A DNA stretch of 64,000 nucleotides from JAKANT01 sp035502095 (GTDB taxonomy: Bacteria; Pseudomonadota; Gammaproteobacteria; Burkholderiales; Burkholderiaceae_F): positions 62,001 through 126,000 of the forward strand of contig DATJUX010000048.1 in the NCBI GenBank assembly GCA_035502095.1. Direction: 5' to 3'. Below the pieces are notes generated by a model. It was not told the DNA's origin. It saw only the letters and a list, made by a program, of their open reading frames with translations, and ran no database searches. The translations under genes were made by a program, and so were the position numbers. Below are positions 23,461 through 31,612 of this stretch, one piece after another; the stretch's first letter is position 1, and each line of letters opens with the position of its first letter.

Positions 23461-25120
23461 GTGGCGGTTCGATCGGCAGTTCGAGGCAGAAGTTCGTCTG
23501 GTGCGATTCCGTATCGAGCCAGAGCCTACCACCGTGTCTTTCGGCGATCGTGCGGCTGATCACGAGTCCGAGCCCCATGCCCTCGGGCTTGCTGGTCGCC
23601 ATCGGCTGGAACAGGCGATCGCGTACCTCGACCGGCACGCCGGGGCCCGAATCGCGCACCTCGATGCGAATCGCGTTGCCGTCGGTGCGGCGCGCGCGCA
23701 CCTCGATTGCGCGCGGCGGCCCGGAGCCGGCCAGCGCGTCGATGGCATTGCCGAGCAGGTTGCCGAGGACAGCGCCGATCTGGACCCGATCGACGGGCAC
23801 CGGCGGCAGGCCGGCTTCGATTGATTCGCGCCAGGCGATGCGGCTGCGCGCCAGCCGGTCCGCCGCCTGGTCGCGCGCCGATGCAACGAGGGCCGCCACG
23901 TCGACCCGCTCCATGTGCGCGGCGCCGGTGCGGAAGAAGTCCCGCATGCGGCGCACGAACTGGCCGGCGCGTGCACTCTCTTCGGCCACCCGTTCGAGCG
24001 CGTTCAACAGTTGCTCGCGATCGCTGCCGTTGCGCGCAAGAACGCGGCAGGCGCTGGCATAGGTGCCGATTGCCGAAAGCGGCTGATTGAGTTCATGCGC
24101 AAGCGCTGCAGCCAGTTCCGCCGCAGCAGCGGAGCGCTGTGCCGCCGATAGCGCTGACTGCTGCACCCGCAGTTCCCTCTCGCGGCTGGCGAGGATCTCG
24201 CCCGACCGCGTGCGCTCGTCGGCGAGCGCGCCGAAGAAGAGCGTGGTGATCGCCAGCGTGAGCATGAGCAGCTGGAACTCGACCGCCGACGTCGACAGCG
24301 TCTCGGTGATGACGAGCGAGAGCACGAAGCCGATCTGCGCGCAGGGCAGGCCGAGCGCCGCCCCGACCAGGCCATAGCGCAGCGCGAAGGCGATCATCGG
24401 CAGGAACAGCAGGTACGACATGCGGAACTCGTCGAAGGGCTTGACCCCGAAAACGACGACGAGCAGTGCCGCGAGCGCGGCGACCAGCAGCACGGTGTCC
24501 CGGACGGCGACACGGCGCAGCGTGCGATCGAGGCGGCGCCAGCTGCGCCACGCACCTTGCGCCAGCAGCATCAGCAACGGTGCCAGCACTGCCAGGCCGA
24601 GCAGGTCGCCGATCCACAGGTGCCCGAGCGCCCGCGGAGCTTCCGCGAAGTCGAGCGTGCCGTCGGTGAGATATCCGCCGACATACAGCGCAGCCGCGGC
24701 CAGCGTTCCCGCCGCGGAAACGGCGACGAACCTGGCCACGTCGCGCACACCGGCGAGCGCCCACGGTACGCGGACGACCCGGCGTACCGCGAGGCCGGCA
24801 CAGACGTAGGAGCCGGCCATCCCGGCGCAGGCGATCGCGGTGCCCAGAAGCGTGCCCGGGGCATCGCGCACCAGCACCTCGGCCAAGGCCACGGCGGCAA
24901 AGACGGCGGGCGCATACCAGATGCCGCCATCGATTACCAGCACGACGGCCAGGGCCGGATGCGGGTTCCAAGGGGTCGCCGCGAAGGGCGCGGCGGGCAG
25001 CGTGTAGGCCGCGGCGTCGAGCAGCACGTACAGCGCGATGAAAACCGCGCTCCGAACAAAAAGGCGCCCGAAGGCGCCTTGCGTGAGAGTTCGTGGGAAC
25101 GACTCAGAACGGGATGTCAT
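23450..25120 (-). CDS. MASE1-type sensor histidine kinase
   Basis: A kinase of up to 556 residues. About eight membrane segments of the MASE1 sensor type (roughly 22-300) are followed by a short coiled region, the phospho-acceptor box AHELNQPLSAIG, and an HATPase domain with N-box (GNLLGNAIDAL), DSGPGV and GMGLGL. No PAS domain is seen. The start is uncertain. ATG 25120 would overlap the end of ssb by 17 bp and place the ssb terminator inside the coding region. GTG 25027 (codon 32) lies beyond the terminator but within the first membrane segment. It pairs with the overlapping response regulator. Confidence 0.85.
   Translation of the reverse strand: MTSRSESFPRTLTQGAFGRLFVRSAVFIALYVLLDAAAYTLPAAPFAATPWNPHPALAVVLVIDGGIWYAPAVFAAVALAEVLVRDAPGTLLGTAIACAGMAGSYVCAGLAVRRVVRVPWALAGVRDVARFVAVSAAGTLAAAALYVGGYLTDGTLDFAEAPRALGHLWIGDLLGLAVLAPLLMLLAQGAWRSWRRLDRTLRRVAVRDTVLLVAALAALLVVVFGVKPFDEFRMSYLLFLPMIAFALRYGLVGAALGLPCAQIGFVLSLVITETLSTSAVEFQLLMLTLAITTLFFGALADERTRSGEILASRERELRVQQSALSAAQRSAAAAELAAALAHELNQPLSAIGTYASACRVLARNGSDREQLLNALERVAEESARAGQFVRRMRDFFRTGAAHMERVDVAALVASARDQAADRLARSRIAWRESIEAGLPPVPVDRVQIGAVLGNLLGNAIDALAGSGPPRAIEVRARRTDGNAIRIEVRDSGPGVPVEVRDRLFQPMATSKPEGMGLGLVISRTIAERHGGRLWLDTESHQTNFCLELPIEPPHEH
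25054..25080 (-). terminator. Intrinsic terminator of ssb with UUCG loop
   Basis: On the minus strand an 8-bp stem AAGGCGCC/GGCGCCTT closes a TTCG tetraloop and is followed by further T. It begins 24 bp after the ssb stop, and it lies within the longest reading of the sensor kinase. Confidence 0.85.
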
Positions 25121-25586
25121 CGTCCATCTCGGCGATGTTGGGCGCCGGTTGCTTGGCGCCTCCCGCCGGTCGCGCGCCTTCGCGCCCGCTGCTCTCGCGC
25201 GCGCCGCCGCGCGCCGAGGCTTCGTCGCCGCCCTCGTAGCCACCGCCGCCGCCATCGCGCGAGCCGAGCAGCTGCATGTTCTCGGCGACGATTTCCGTCG
25301 AGTACTTGTCGTTGCCTTCCTTGTCGGTCCACTTGCGCGTCTTGAGCCGGCCCTCGACGTAAACAGGCCGCCCTTTGCGCAAGTACTCCCCCGCGATTTC
25401 CGCCAGGCGGCCGAAGAACACGACCCGGTGCCACTCGGTCTCCTCCTGCTGCTGGCCGCTGGAGTCCTTGTACCGGCGGGTGGTTGCAATCGACACATTG
25501 GTGATCGCCGCTCCGTCCGGGCTGTAGCGCGTTTCCGGATCGCGCCCGAGATTGCCGATCAGGATTACCTTGTTGACCGAGGCCAT
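25104..25586 (-). CDS. ssb: Single-stranded DNA-binding protein
   Basis: A 160-residue SSB. The OB-fold covers residues 1-110 (MASVNKVILIGNLGRDPE, WHRVVFFGRLAEIAGEYL, YVEGRLKTRKW). A glycine-rich linker follows, then the acidic tip DDDIPF that recruits repair and replication partners. ATG 25586 has GGAGAG upstream and matches the universal SSB start. It is divergent from uvrA, as in many proteobacteria. I see no LexA-type box between them. A 14-bp palindrome (25642-25655) lies in the shared upstream region. Confidence 0.96.
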   Translation of the reverse strand: MASVNKVILIGNLGRDPETRYSPDGAAITNVSIATTRRYKDSSGQQQEETEWHRVVFFGRLAEIAGEYLRKGRPVYVEGRLKTRKWTDKEGNDKYSTEIVAENMQLLGSRDGGGGGYEGGDEASARGGARESSGREGARPAGGAKQPAPNIAEMDDDIPF

Positions 25587-25819
25587 TTTCTCTCCGAGGT
25601 CGAATTTCGTCCCGTGTGCCGCCGCGTAGGTGCCGCACCGCCCCTGCCGGCAGGGCATCTTGGCGCATGATACTCAGCGGCCACGTACCCACGTTTTGGA
25701 GCGCCCTTTTCACCCCGGCTAGATGGCCTTGCCGGTAGGTTGGACAGGGTCGAGCGACGCTGCACCGCTATAGTTGGCGGTTTGCCTTGCGCATTTTGCG
25801 AAGGGTTGCGAGCAGGCCA

Positions 25820-28672
25820 ATGGAAACGATCCGGGTTCGTGGTGCGCGCACCCACAACCTGAAGAACATCGACGTCGATCTGCCGCGCGACCAGCTCGTC
25901 GTGATCACGGGCCTGTCCGGCTCGGGCAAGAGCTCACTGGCGTTCGACACCCTCTACGCCGAGGGACAGAGGCGCTACGTCGAGTCGCTGTCCGCTTACG
26001 CGCGCCAGTTCCTGCAGTTGATGGAGAAGCCCGACGTCGACCTGATCGAGGGTCTATCGCCAGCGATCGCGATCGAGCAGAAAGCCTCTTCGCACAATCC
26101 GCGGTCGACGGTCGGAACCGTGACGGAGATTCACGACTACCTGCGCCTGTTGTTTGCACGCGCCGGCACACCGTATTGCCCCGACCACCCGGAGTTCGCG
26201 CTCACGGCGCAGAGCGTGGCGCAGATGGTCGACAGCGCGCTGGCGCTGCCGCCCGACACCCGGGTGCTCGTGCTCGCGCCGGTGGTGCGCGAGCGCAAGG
26301 GCGGGTTCGAGGAACTCTTCGACGACCTGCGCGTGCAGGGCTTCGTGCGCTTCCGCGTCGATGCAGCCGTGGTCGAAGCCGACGCGCTGCCGAAGCTGGC
26401 CAGAAACGAAAAACATTCGATCGACGTCGTCGTGGACCGCTTGAAGATCCGGCCCGACGGGCGCCAGCGCCTCGCGGAGTCGTTCGAGACCGCGCTGCGC
26501 ATCGCCGAGGGCCGCGCGCTCCTCCTGGACACCGACAACGGCGCCGAGACGGTGTTTTCGAACCGCTTCGCCTGCCCGGTGTGCGGATACTCGATCGCCG
26601 AGCTCGAGCCGCGCCTGTTCTCGTTCAACAATCCGCTCGGGGCCTGCCCGAAGTGCGACGGCCTCGGGACGGTCGAGTTCTTCGACTCGGCGCGCGTCGT
26701 GACGCATCCCGAGCTTTCGCTTGCGAATGGCGCGATCAAGGGATGGGATGGGCGCAACCAGTACTACTTCCAGATGCTGGCGTCGCTCGCGAAGCACCTG
26801 CAGGCAGATCTCGACGCGCCGTGGGAGCAGCTGCCCGCGGCGTTTCGCGACCGGATCCTGCATGGGACCGGCGAAGAGACGCTGCCTTTTTCATACACCA
26901 ACGAGAAGGGACGCCGGATCGTGCGGCGGCACGCCTTCGAGGGTGTGCTGCCGAATATGGAGCGCCGCTGGCGCGAGACCGACTCGCCGGCGGTGCGCGA
27001 GGAACTCGCCAAGTACCGCAATGCCCGGCCCTGCCCCGAGTGCAACGGCACGCGCCTGCGCCGCGAGGCGCGCTTCGTCTTCATCGGCGAAGGCGCCGCG
27101 CGGCGCGCCATCTACGAGATCGAAGGGGCGCCGCTGGCGCAGGTGCAGGGGTATTTCGCCGCACTCGATCTGCCGGGCGCGAAAGGCGAGATCGGCGGGC
27201 GCATCGTGCGCGAGATCGCGCTGCGCCTGCGTTTCCTCAACGATGTCGGTCTCACGTACCTGACGCTGGATCGCGCCGCGGACACGCTGTCCGGCGGCGA
27301 GGCCCAGCGTATCCGGCTCGCCTCGCAGATCGGCTCCGGCCTCACCGGCGTCATGTACGTCCTGGACGAGCCCTCGATCGGCTTGCACCAGCGCGACAAC
27401 GAACGCCTGATCGCAACCCTGCGACACCTGCGCGACCTCGGAAACACGGTGCTCGTGGTCGAGCACGACGAGGACGCGATTCGCGCCGCCGACCACGTGA
27501 TCGACATGGGTCCGGGCGCCGGCGAACACGGCGGGCATGTCGTCGCCGTTGGCGCACCGCCGGCGATCGAGGCGGCGGCCGATTCGCTGACGGGCGCCTA
27601 CCTCGCAGGCCGGCGTCGTATCGAGGTACCCCCTGCCCGCGTCCGACCGGGTCTGCACGCCTTGCGGCTGCTTGGCAGTAGCGGCAACAACCTCAAACAG
27701 GTCGATCTCGAGCTGCCGGTCGGACTTTTCGTGTGCGTCACCGGAGTCTCCGGCTCAGGCAAGTCGACCCTGATCAATGACACGCTCGCGGCCACGGTCG
27801 CGCGCCACCTGTACGGCTCGTCGGCGCAGCCCGCGCCTCATGCGTCCATCGAGGGTCTCGAGCACTTCGACAAGATCGTGACCGTCGATCAGAGCCCGAT
27901 CGGGCGCACGCCGCGTTCGAATCCGGCGACCTACACCGGACTTTTCACTCCGATTCGCGAGCTGTTCGCCGAGACGCCGACCGCACGCGAACGCGGCTAC
28001 GAGGCGGGACGCTTCTCCTTCAACGTCAAGGGCGGGCGCTGCGAGACCTGCGAGGGCGATGGCCTGATCAAGGTCGAGATGCACTTCCTGCCCGATATCT
28101 ACGTTCCCTGCGACACCTGCCACGGTGCACGCTACAACCGCGAGACGCTCGAGGTGGCGTACAAGGGCCGCAACATCGCCGCGGTGCTCGACCTGACGGT
28201 GCAGCAGGCCTTCGAGTTCTTCGGCGCGGTCCCGGTGATCGCGCGCAAGCTGCAGACGCTGCTCGATGTCGGTCTGGGTTACCTGCGCCTCGGGCAAAGC
28301 GCGGTGACGCTGTCCGGCGGTGAGGCGCAGCGCGTGAAGCTCTCGCTCGAGCTTTCCAAACGCGACACCGGGCGCACGCTGTACATCCTGGACGAGCCGA
28401 CCACCGGATTGCACTTCCACGACATCGCGCTGCTGCTCAACGTGTTGCACCAGCTGCGGGCGGCGGGCAATACGGTGGTGGTGATCGAGCACAACCTCGA
28501 CGTCATCAAGACTGCGGACTGGGTGATCGACCTGGGTCCGGAGGGCGGCGAAGGCGGCGGGCGGATCGTGGCCACGGGCAGCCCGGAGACGGTCGCTAGC
28601 AACCTGGCAAGCTACACGGGTCGCTATCTGGCCAATGTTCTCGCGCGCGGGCGGCACCGTCGTGCCGCTTGA
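25820..28672 (+). CDS. uvrA: UvrABC nucleotide excision repair ATPase subunit A
   Basis: A 950-residue damage-recognition ATPase. The first Walker A is GLSGSGKSS (31-39) and the second GVSGSGKST near 650. Two zinc-binding cysteine clusters are present (CPVCGYSI...CPKC and CETCEGDG...CDTC). Two SGGEAQR ABC signatures precede the Walker B segments (VLDEPSIGLH and ILDEPTTGLH). ATG 25820 gives the standard METIRVRGARTHNL start. A TATAGT -10-like element at 25769-25774 is the only promoter hint. Confidence 0.97.
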   Translation: METIRVRGARTHNLKNIDVDLPRDQLVVITGLSGSGKSSLAFDTLYAEGQRRYVESLSAYARQFLQLMEKPDVDLIEGLSPAIAIEQKASSHNPRSTVGTVTEIHDYLRLLFARAGTPYCPDHPEFALTAQSVAQMVDSALALPPDTRVLVLAPVVRERKGGFEELFDDLRVQGFVRFRVDAAVVEADALPKLARNEKHSIDVVVDRLKIRPDGRQRLAESFETALRIAEGRALLLDTDNGAETVFSNRFACPVCGYSIAELEPRLFSFNNPLGACPKCDGLGTVEFFDSARVVTHPELSLANGAIKGWDGRNQYYFQMLASLAKHLQADLDAPWEQLPAAFRDRILHGTGEETLPFSYTNEKGRRIVRRHAFEGVLPNMERRWRETDSPAVREELAKYRNARPCPECNGTRLRREARFVFIGEGAARRAIYEIEGAPLAQVQGYFAALDLPGAKGEIGGRIVREIALRLRFLNDVGLTYLTLDRAADTLSGGEAQRIRLASQIGSGLTGVMYVLDEPSIGLHQRDNERLIATLRHLRDLGNTVLVVEHDEDAIRAADHVIDMGPGAGEHGGHVVAVGAPPAIEAAADSLTGAYLAGRRRIEVPPARVRPGLHALRLLGSSGNNLKQVDLELPVGLFVCVTGVSGSGKSTLINDTLAATVARHLYGSSAQPAPHASIEGLEHFDKIVTVDQSPIGRTPRSNPATYTGLFTPIRELFAETPTARERGYEAGRFSFNVKGGRCETCEGDGLIKVEMHFLPDIYVPCDTCHGARYNRETLEVAYKGRNIAAVLDLTVQQAFEFFGAVPVIARKLQTLLDVGLGYLRLGQSAVTLSGGEAQRVKLSLELSKRDTGRTLYILDEPTTGLHFHDIALLLNVLHQLRAAGNTVVVIEHNLDVIKTADWVIDLGPEGGEGGGRIVATGSPETVASNLASYTGRYLANVLARGRHRRAA

Positions 28673-28694
28673 GCGTCGCCACGGTCGCCAGCGG

Positions 28695-29916
28695 TCAGTT
28701 CCCGCCGCGCTCGTCGCGTTTCGCTCGATTCGGACGCCGCTCGTAGTCCGCCGGAATCTGGAACAGCGCGGCTTCCGGCTCTCCGCGCTTGAGGCCGGCC
28801 AGCCGATACGTCGTCTCACCGCGGCGCGGATCGAAGTAGCGCGAGGACACCACGAGCAGCAGCTCGGGCGAATACCAGCGTTCCGAAACGATCTCGATGG
28901 GCTTTTCGTTGCCGATCTTTCCGGCCGGGATGGTCCAGGTCGTGCGCGAACCGTCGGCGCGCACACGATCGAATTCCTTGCTGCCGAGAGCCGTCGTCAC
29001 ACCTTCGCCCGTCGGCCCGCCCGCGACCGGCACCGGCGGGAGCGCCGCGATCGCAGCCACCGCACCTTCGGCCGCGTCGTCAGGTGATTCGGTCACGCGC
29101 ACGACGTCGATGTCGACGCTGCGCCCATCGCCGTCTCCGCCGCCGGTCCGCTTCACGATCACCCGCGCCGGCGCGTTCGGATCCTGCGTCGCGCTCGCCT
29201 CGGTCTCGTAGGCGACCTTCTGCTCGTCCCGGAGGCGGGCTGCCAGGTCGCGCGCCCAGCGACGCATCTCTTCCGCCCATGAGCGGGCTTCTTCGCCGGA
29301 CATCGGCGGCGGCGGCGCTGGGGGAGCGGGCTGCACGGGAGGCGCCGGTGGGGCGCCCGGCGTTGTCGGCAGTACTGGCGGAAGCGGGGGCAGAGGCGCC
29401 ATGTGCATCGGCGCGACATGAGTGCCCATCGACATCTCGATCGCGCGCTTCGTCGTGGGCAAGAGCCAATAGCGCTTGCCCGCGACCGCGTCGTTGATCA
29501 GCACGCTTTCTACACTTCCGTCGCGTTTCAGGCGTTCGACGCGCGTGCGCCCTTCACCATCGCGCGCGAGCCGCTGCACGGAGCGCTTCTGGATCTTGTT
29601 GCCGTCCATCAGGACCTGGATCGACTCGCTCACCGCCTCGGCGCTGTACGGCGCCCCTTTCACGATGCGGCTGGTTCGACTCGCTCACCGCCTCGGCGCT
29701 GTACGGCGCCCCTTTCACGATGCGGCTGGTGCCGGCTTCGGACGCCGCGAAATTCATCGCCGGCGATGTAAACGCGCCCAGCTGAGCGTACAGCGGGAGA
29801 TCGATCGTATCGCCGGTTTCCGTCACGATCGCCGGCCGCGGCCGCGCGTGAGCGATGCCGGAGAAGCTCAACACGAGCGCGCACATGGCGATGCGGTTCA
29901 GACCGGGCAACGTCAT
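28695..29916 (-). pseudogene. Exported protein of the sigma operon, frameshifted by a 55-bp tandem duplication
   Basis: The gene starts at ATG 29916 (GGAG 6 nt upstream) with a signal peptide ending near SGIAHA. It reads in one frame as far as SAEAVSES, then goes out of frame. The rest continues in another frame to a stop at 28695. The cause is visible: bases 29621-29675 and 29676-29730 are identical 55-bp copies. Removing one restores a single frame of about 388 residues, with a Pro-rich middle and no recognised domain. As it stands the first frame ends at 29554. It is third in an operon after a sigma factor and a membrane protein. It could also be an assembly error. Confidence 0.75.
29621..29730. 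repeat. Perfect 55-bp tandem duplication
   Basis: Two head-to-tail copies, 29621-29675 and 29676-29730, without a mismatch. The period of 55 is not a multiple of three and so shifts the reading frame of the gene it lies in. Confidence 0.97.
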
Positions 29917-29934
29917 CCATCGCTCCATTTGTCG

Positions 29935-30417
29935 TCATTCGGGAGAAAACCGGACCGCGAGCACCGCGCCGCGTTGCGATACCAGGAACTCCGCGCGTAC
30001 CGGCTGGTCGGCGCGCGCCGGATCGACCGGCAGGCCGATCGCAGCCAGCTGCGCGCGCGGCACCTCGGAGGCAATCACCAGCGGACGCGGTTCGGCCGCG
30101 ATCGCCTCGATCGGCGTCAAGGCCATGAACGCGGGGGCGCGCGCCCGTGCGAACGGCGGCGCGCCGCCGTTCGCGAGAACCAGCACGCCAGCGGGGACGA
30201 CGAGAATCGTTGCAACGCCAACCGGCACGCTCCACCACCAGCGCGACCGGACGCGCGGAGGCTTGGCCGGCGGGCCGGGGCGCAGCCGACGCAGCAGCAG
30301 GCCCTCCGATTGGCGCGCAGTGATCGCGGGCTCGATCCACCCCGGTGGCGATCGTTGCGCCAGATCCGCGCGCGCGGCAGCGAGCCAGTCGTCCAGTGTA
30401 TTGCGTGGTTCGTTCAT
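29935..30417 (-). CDS. Probable membrane-anchored anti-sigma factor
   Basis: A 160-residue protein with an acidic/Trp-containing cytoplasmic N-terminus (about 1-58), one membrane segment (WWWSVPVGVATILVVPAGVL, about 60-80) and a periplasmic tail with no recognised domain. The gene starts 6 bp after the sigma-factor stop. The topology and position are those of anti-sigma factors, but there is no clear zinc-binding HxxxCxxC motif, so the role is inferred from position. Confidence 0.6.
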   Translation of the reverse strand: MNEPRNTLDDWLAAARADLAQRSPPGWIEPAITARQSEGLLLRRLRPGPPAKPPRVRSRWWWSVPVGVATILVVPAGVLVLANGGAPPFARARAPAFMALTPIEAIAAEPRPLVIASEVPRAQLAAIGLPVDPARADQPVRAEFLVSQRGAVLAVRFSPE

Positions 30418-30423
30418 CCCCGT

Positions 30424-31011
30424 CTACCCATCCGTACTTGCGATCGAGGCGCCCAAAAGTTCCGCGAGGCGGGCCCGGGCACGCGCCAGCCGCGAGCGCA
30501 CCGTTCCCACCTCGATCCCGGCGATCGCGGCCGTGTCGGCGTAGGACAGCTCCTGCAGCTCGACCAGGATCAGCACGTCGCGGTAGTGCGGTGGCAAACC
30601 CCGGATCGCGGCATGCAGGCGCCGCAGGGCCTGCGCACGCTCGAGGTGGTCGTGCGGTGGCGGCAGGACCGGAAAGGCATCGGACTGCTCCGCCAGCTCG
30701 TCGATGTCGGCCGTGGGCTCGGTGCGGCTGTCGAAGCGCCGATACACCAGATGCCGCGCCATACCGCACAGGTAGGCGGTGCAGCTTCCACGCGCCGGGT
30801 CGAACCCGCTGCGCCGTTCGAGCACAGTCATGAACGTCTCCTGGAGCACGTCGGCAGCCTCCGACTCGGAGCCGGTGCTGGCCCAGGCGAAGCGATAGAC
30901 GGCGTTGGCGTGGCGCCGGTACAACTCGGCGGCGGCGGCCGGATCACCGTCCCCGGAGCGCACCATCAAGGCCGCATCGGATTCGTCGCTCGTGCGCGGA
31001 TCGAAGGCCAT
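30424..31011 (-). CDS. ECF-type RNA polymerase sigma factor
   Basis: A 195-residue sigma-70-family protein. Region 2 (AELYRRHANAVYRFAWASTG...DVLQETFMTVLERR) and region 4 (LPPHYRDVLILVELQELSYADTAAIAGIEVGTVRSRLARARARL) are joined by a short linker. ATG 31011 is favoured over a longer reading because the extension shows no homology-like sequence. It heads an operon with a putative anti-sigma factor and the frameshifted exported protein. The signal and regulon are unknown. Confidence 0.88.
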   Translation of the reverse strand: MAFDPRTSDESDAALMVRSGDGDPAAAAELYRRHANAVYRFAWASTGSESEAADVLQETFMTVLERRSGFDPARGSCTAYLCGMARHLVYRRFDSRTEPTADIDELAEQSDAFPVLPPPHDHLERAQALRRLHAAIRGLPPHYRDVLILVELQELSYADTAAIAGIEVGTVRSRLARARARLAELLGASIASTDG

Positions 31012-31200
31012 AGTCCAAAGCTCTTGCGCACACGGCCTGAAAAAGTTCCCGCTTCGCGCCCGGATTCGACCGATCGGCAGATAAGGCGGCACCCTGTCGA
31101 TCAATCATTCCGATCGCAGCGAGCCGCCGCGGCGCACGATGGAGGATCGTCCGCTGCCATTGCCCTGGCCGGGCGTGGTTGTTGCGTGCTGTCGGCGATC

Positions 31201-31602
31201 ATGGAAAGCCCCGCCTCTCGTTTTGCCGGTCGAGTCCTGCTGGTCGAGGACAATTCGATCAACCGCCTGATTGCGCGACGGTTGCTCGAGCGGCTGGGGC
31301 TGCAGATCGATTTTGCCGACGACGGCGCCGAGGCTCTCGAAAGGCTCGCCGCCGTGCGATTCGATCTCGTCCTCATGGACTGCGTGATGCCGCGCCTGGA
31401 CGGGTTCGCGGCGACGCAGCGCTGGCGCGAGCTCGAAGTCGCGCAAGGTCGCGCTCGCACGCCGATCGTTGCCGTGACCGCCAACTCGACTACGGAAGAC
31501 CGCACCCGCTGCCTCGCTTCCGGCATGGACGATGTTCTCGCCAAGCCGATCAACCTGCAAAGCCTTACCGGCATCGTCGCGCGGTACCTGCGCTCCGCCT
31601 GA
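31201..31602 (+). CDS. Single-domain response regulator
   Basis: A 133-residue receiver domain alone: acidic pair Glu16/Asp17 (LLVEDNSINR), phospho-acceptor Asp60 (LMDCVMPRLDG), Thr in VAVTANS and Lys in LAKPI. The sequence style (EDNxxNR, DCxMPxMDG) is that of receiver domains from hybrid kinases and phosphorelays rather than CheY. No kinase is adjacent. It is transcribed away from the sigma operon and converges with the Kef gene. Confidence 0.85.
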   Translation: MESPASRFAGRVLLVEDNSINRLIARRLLERLGLQIDFADDGAEALERLAAVRFDLVLMDCVMPRLDGFAATQRWRELEVAQGRARTPIVAVTANSTTEDRTRCLASGMDDVLAKPINLQSLTGIVARYLRSA

Positions 31603-31612
31603 GCGCGACCCC

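Noticed and set aside
25587..25819. LexA/SOS box between divergent ssb and uvrA
   Set aside because: In E. coli these genes share an SOS box, but no CTGT-N8-ACAG pattern is present here. Only a 14-bp GC palindrome (25642-25655) was found, which does not fit.
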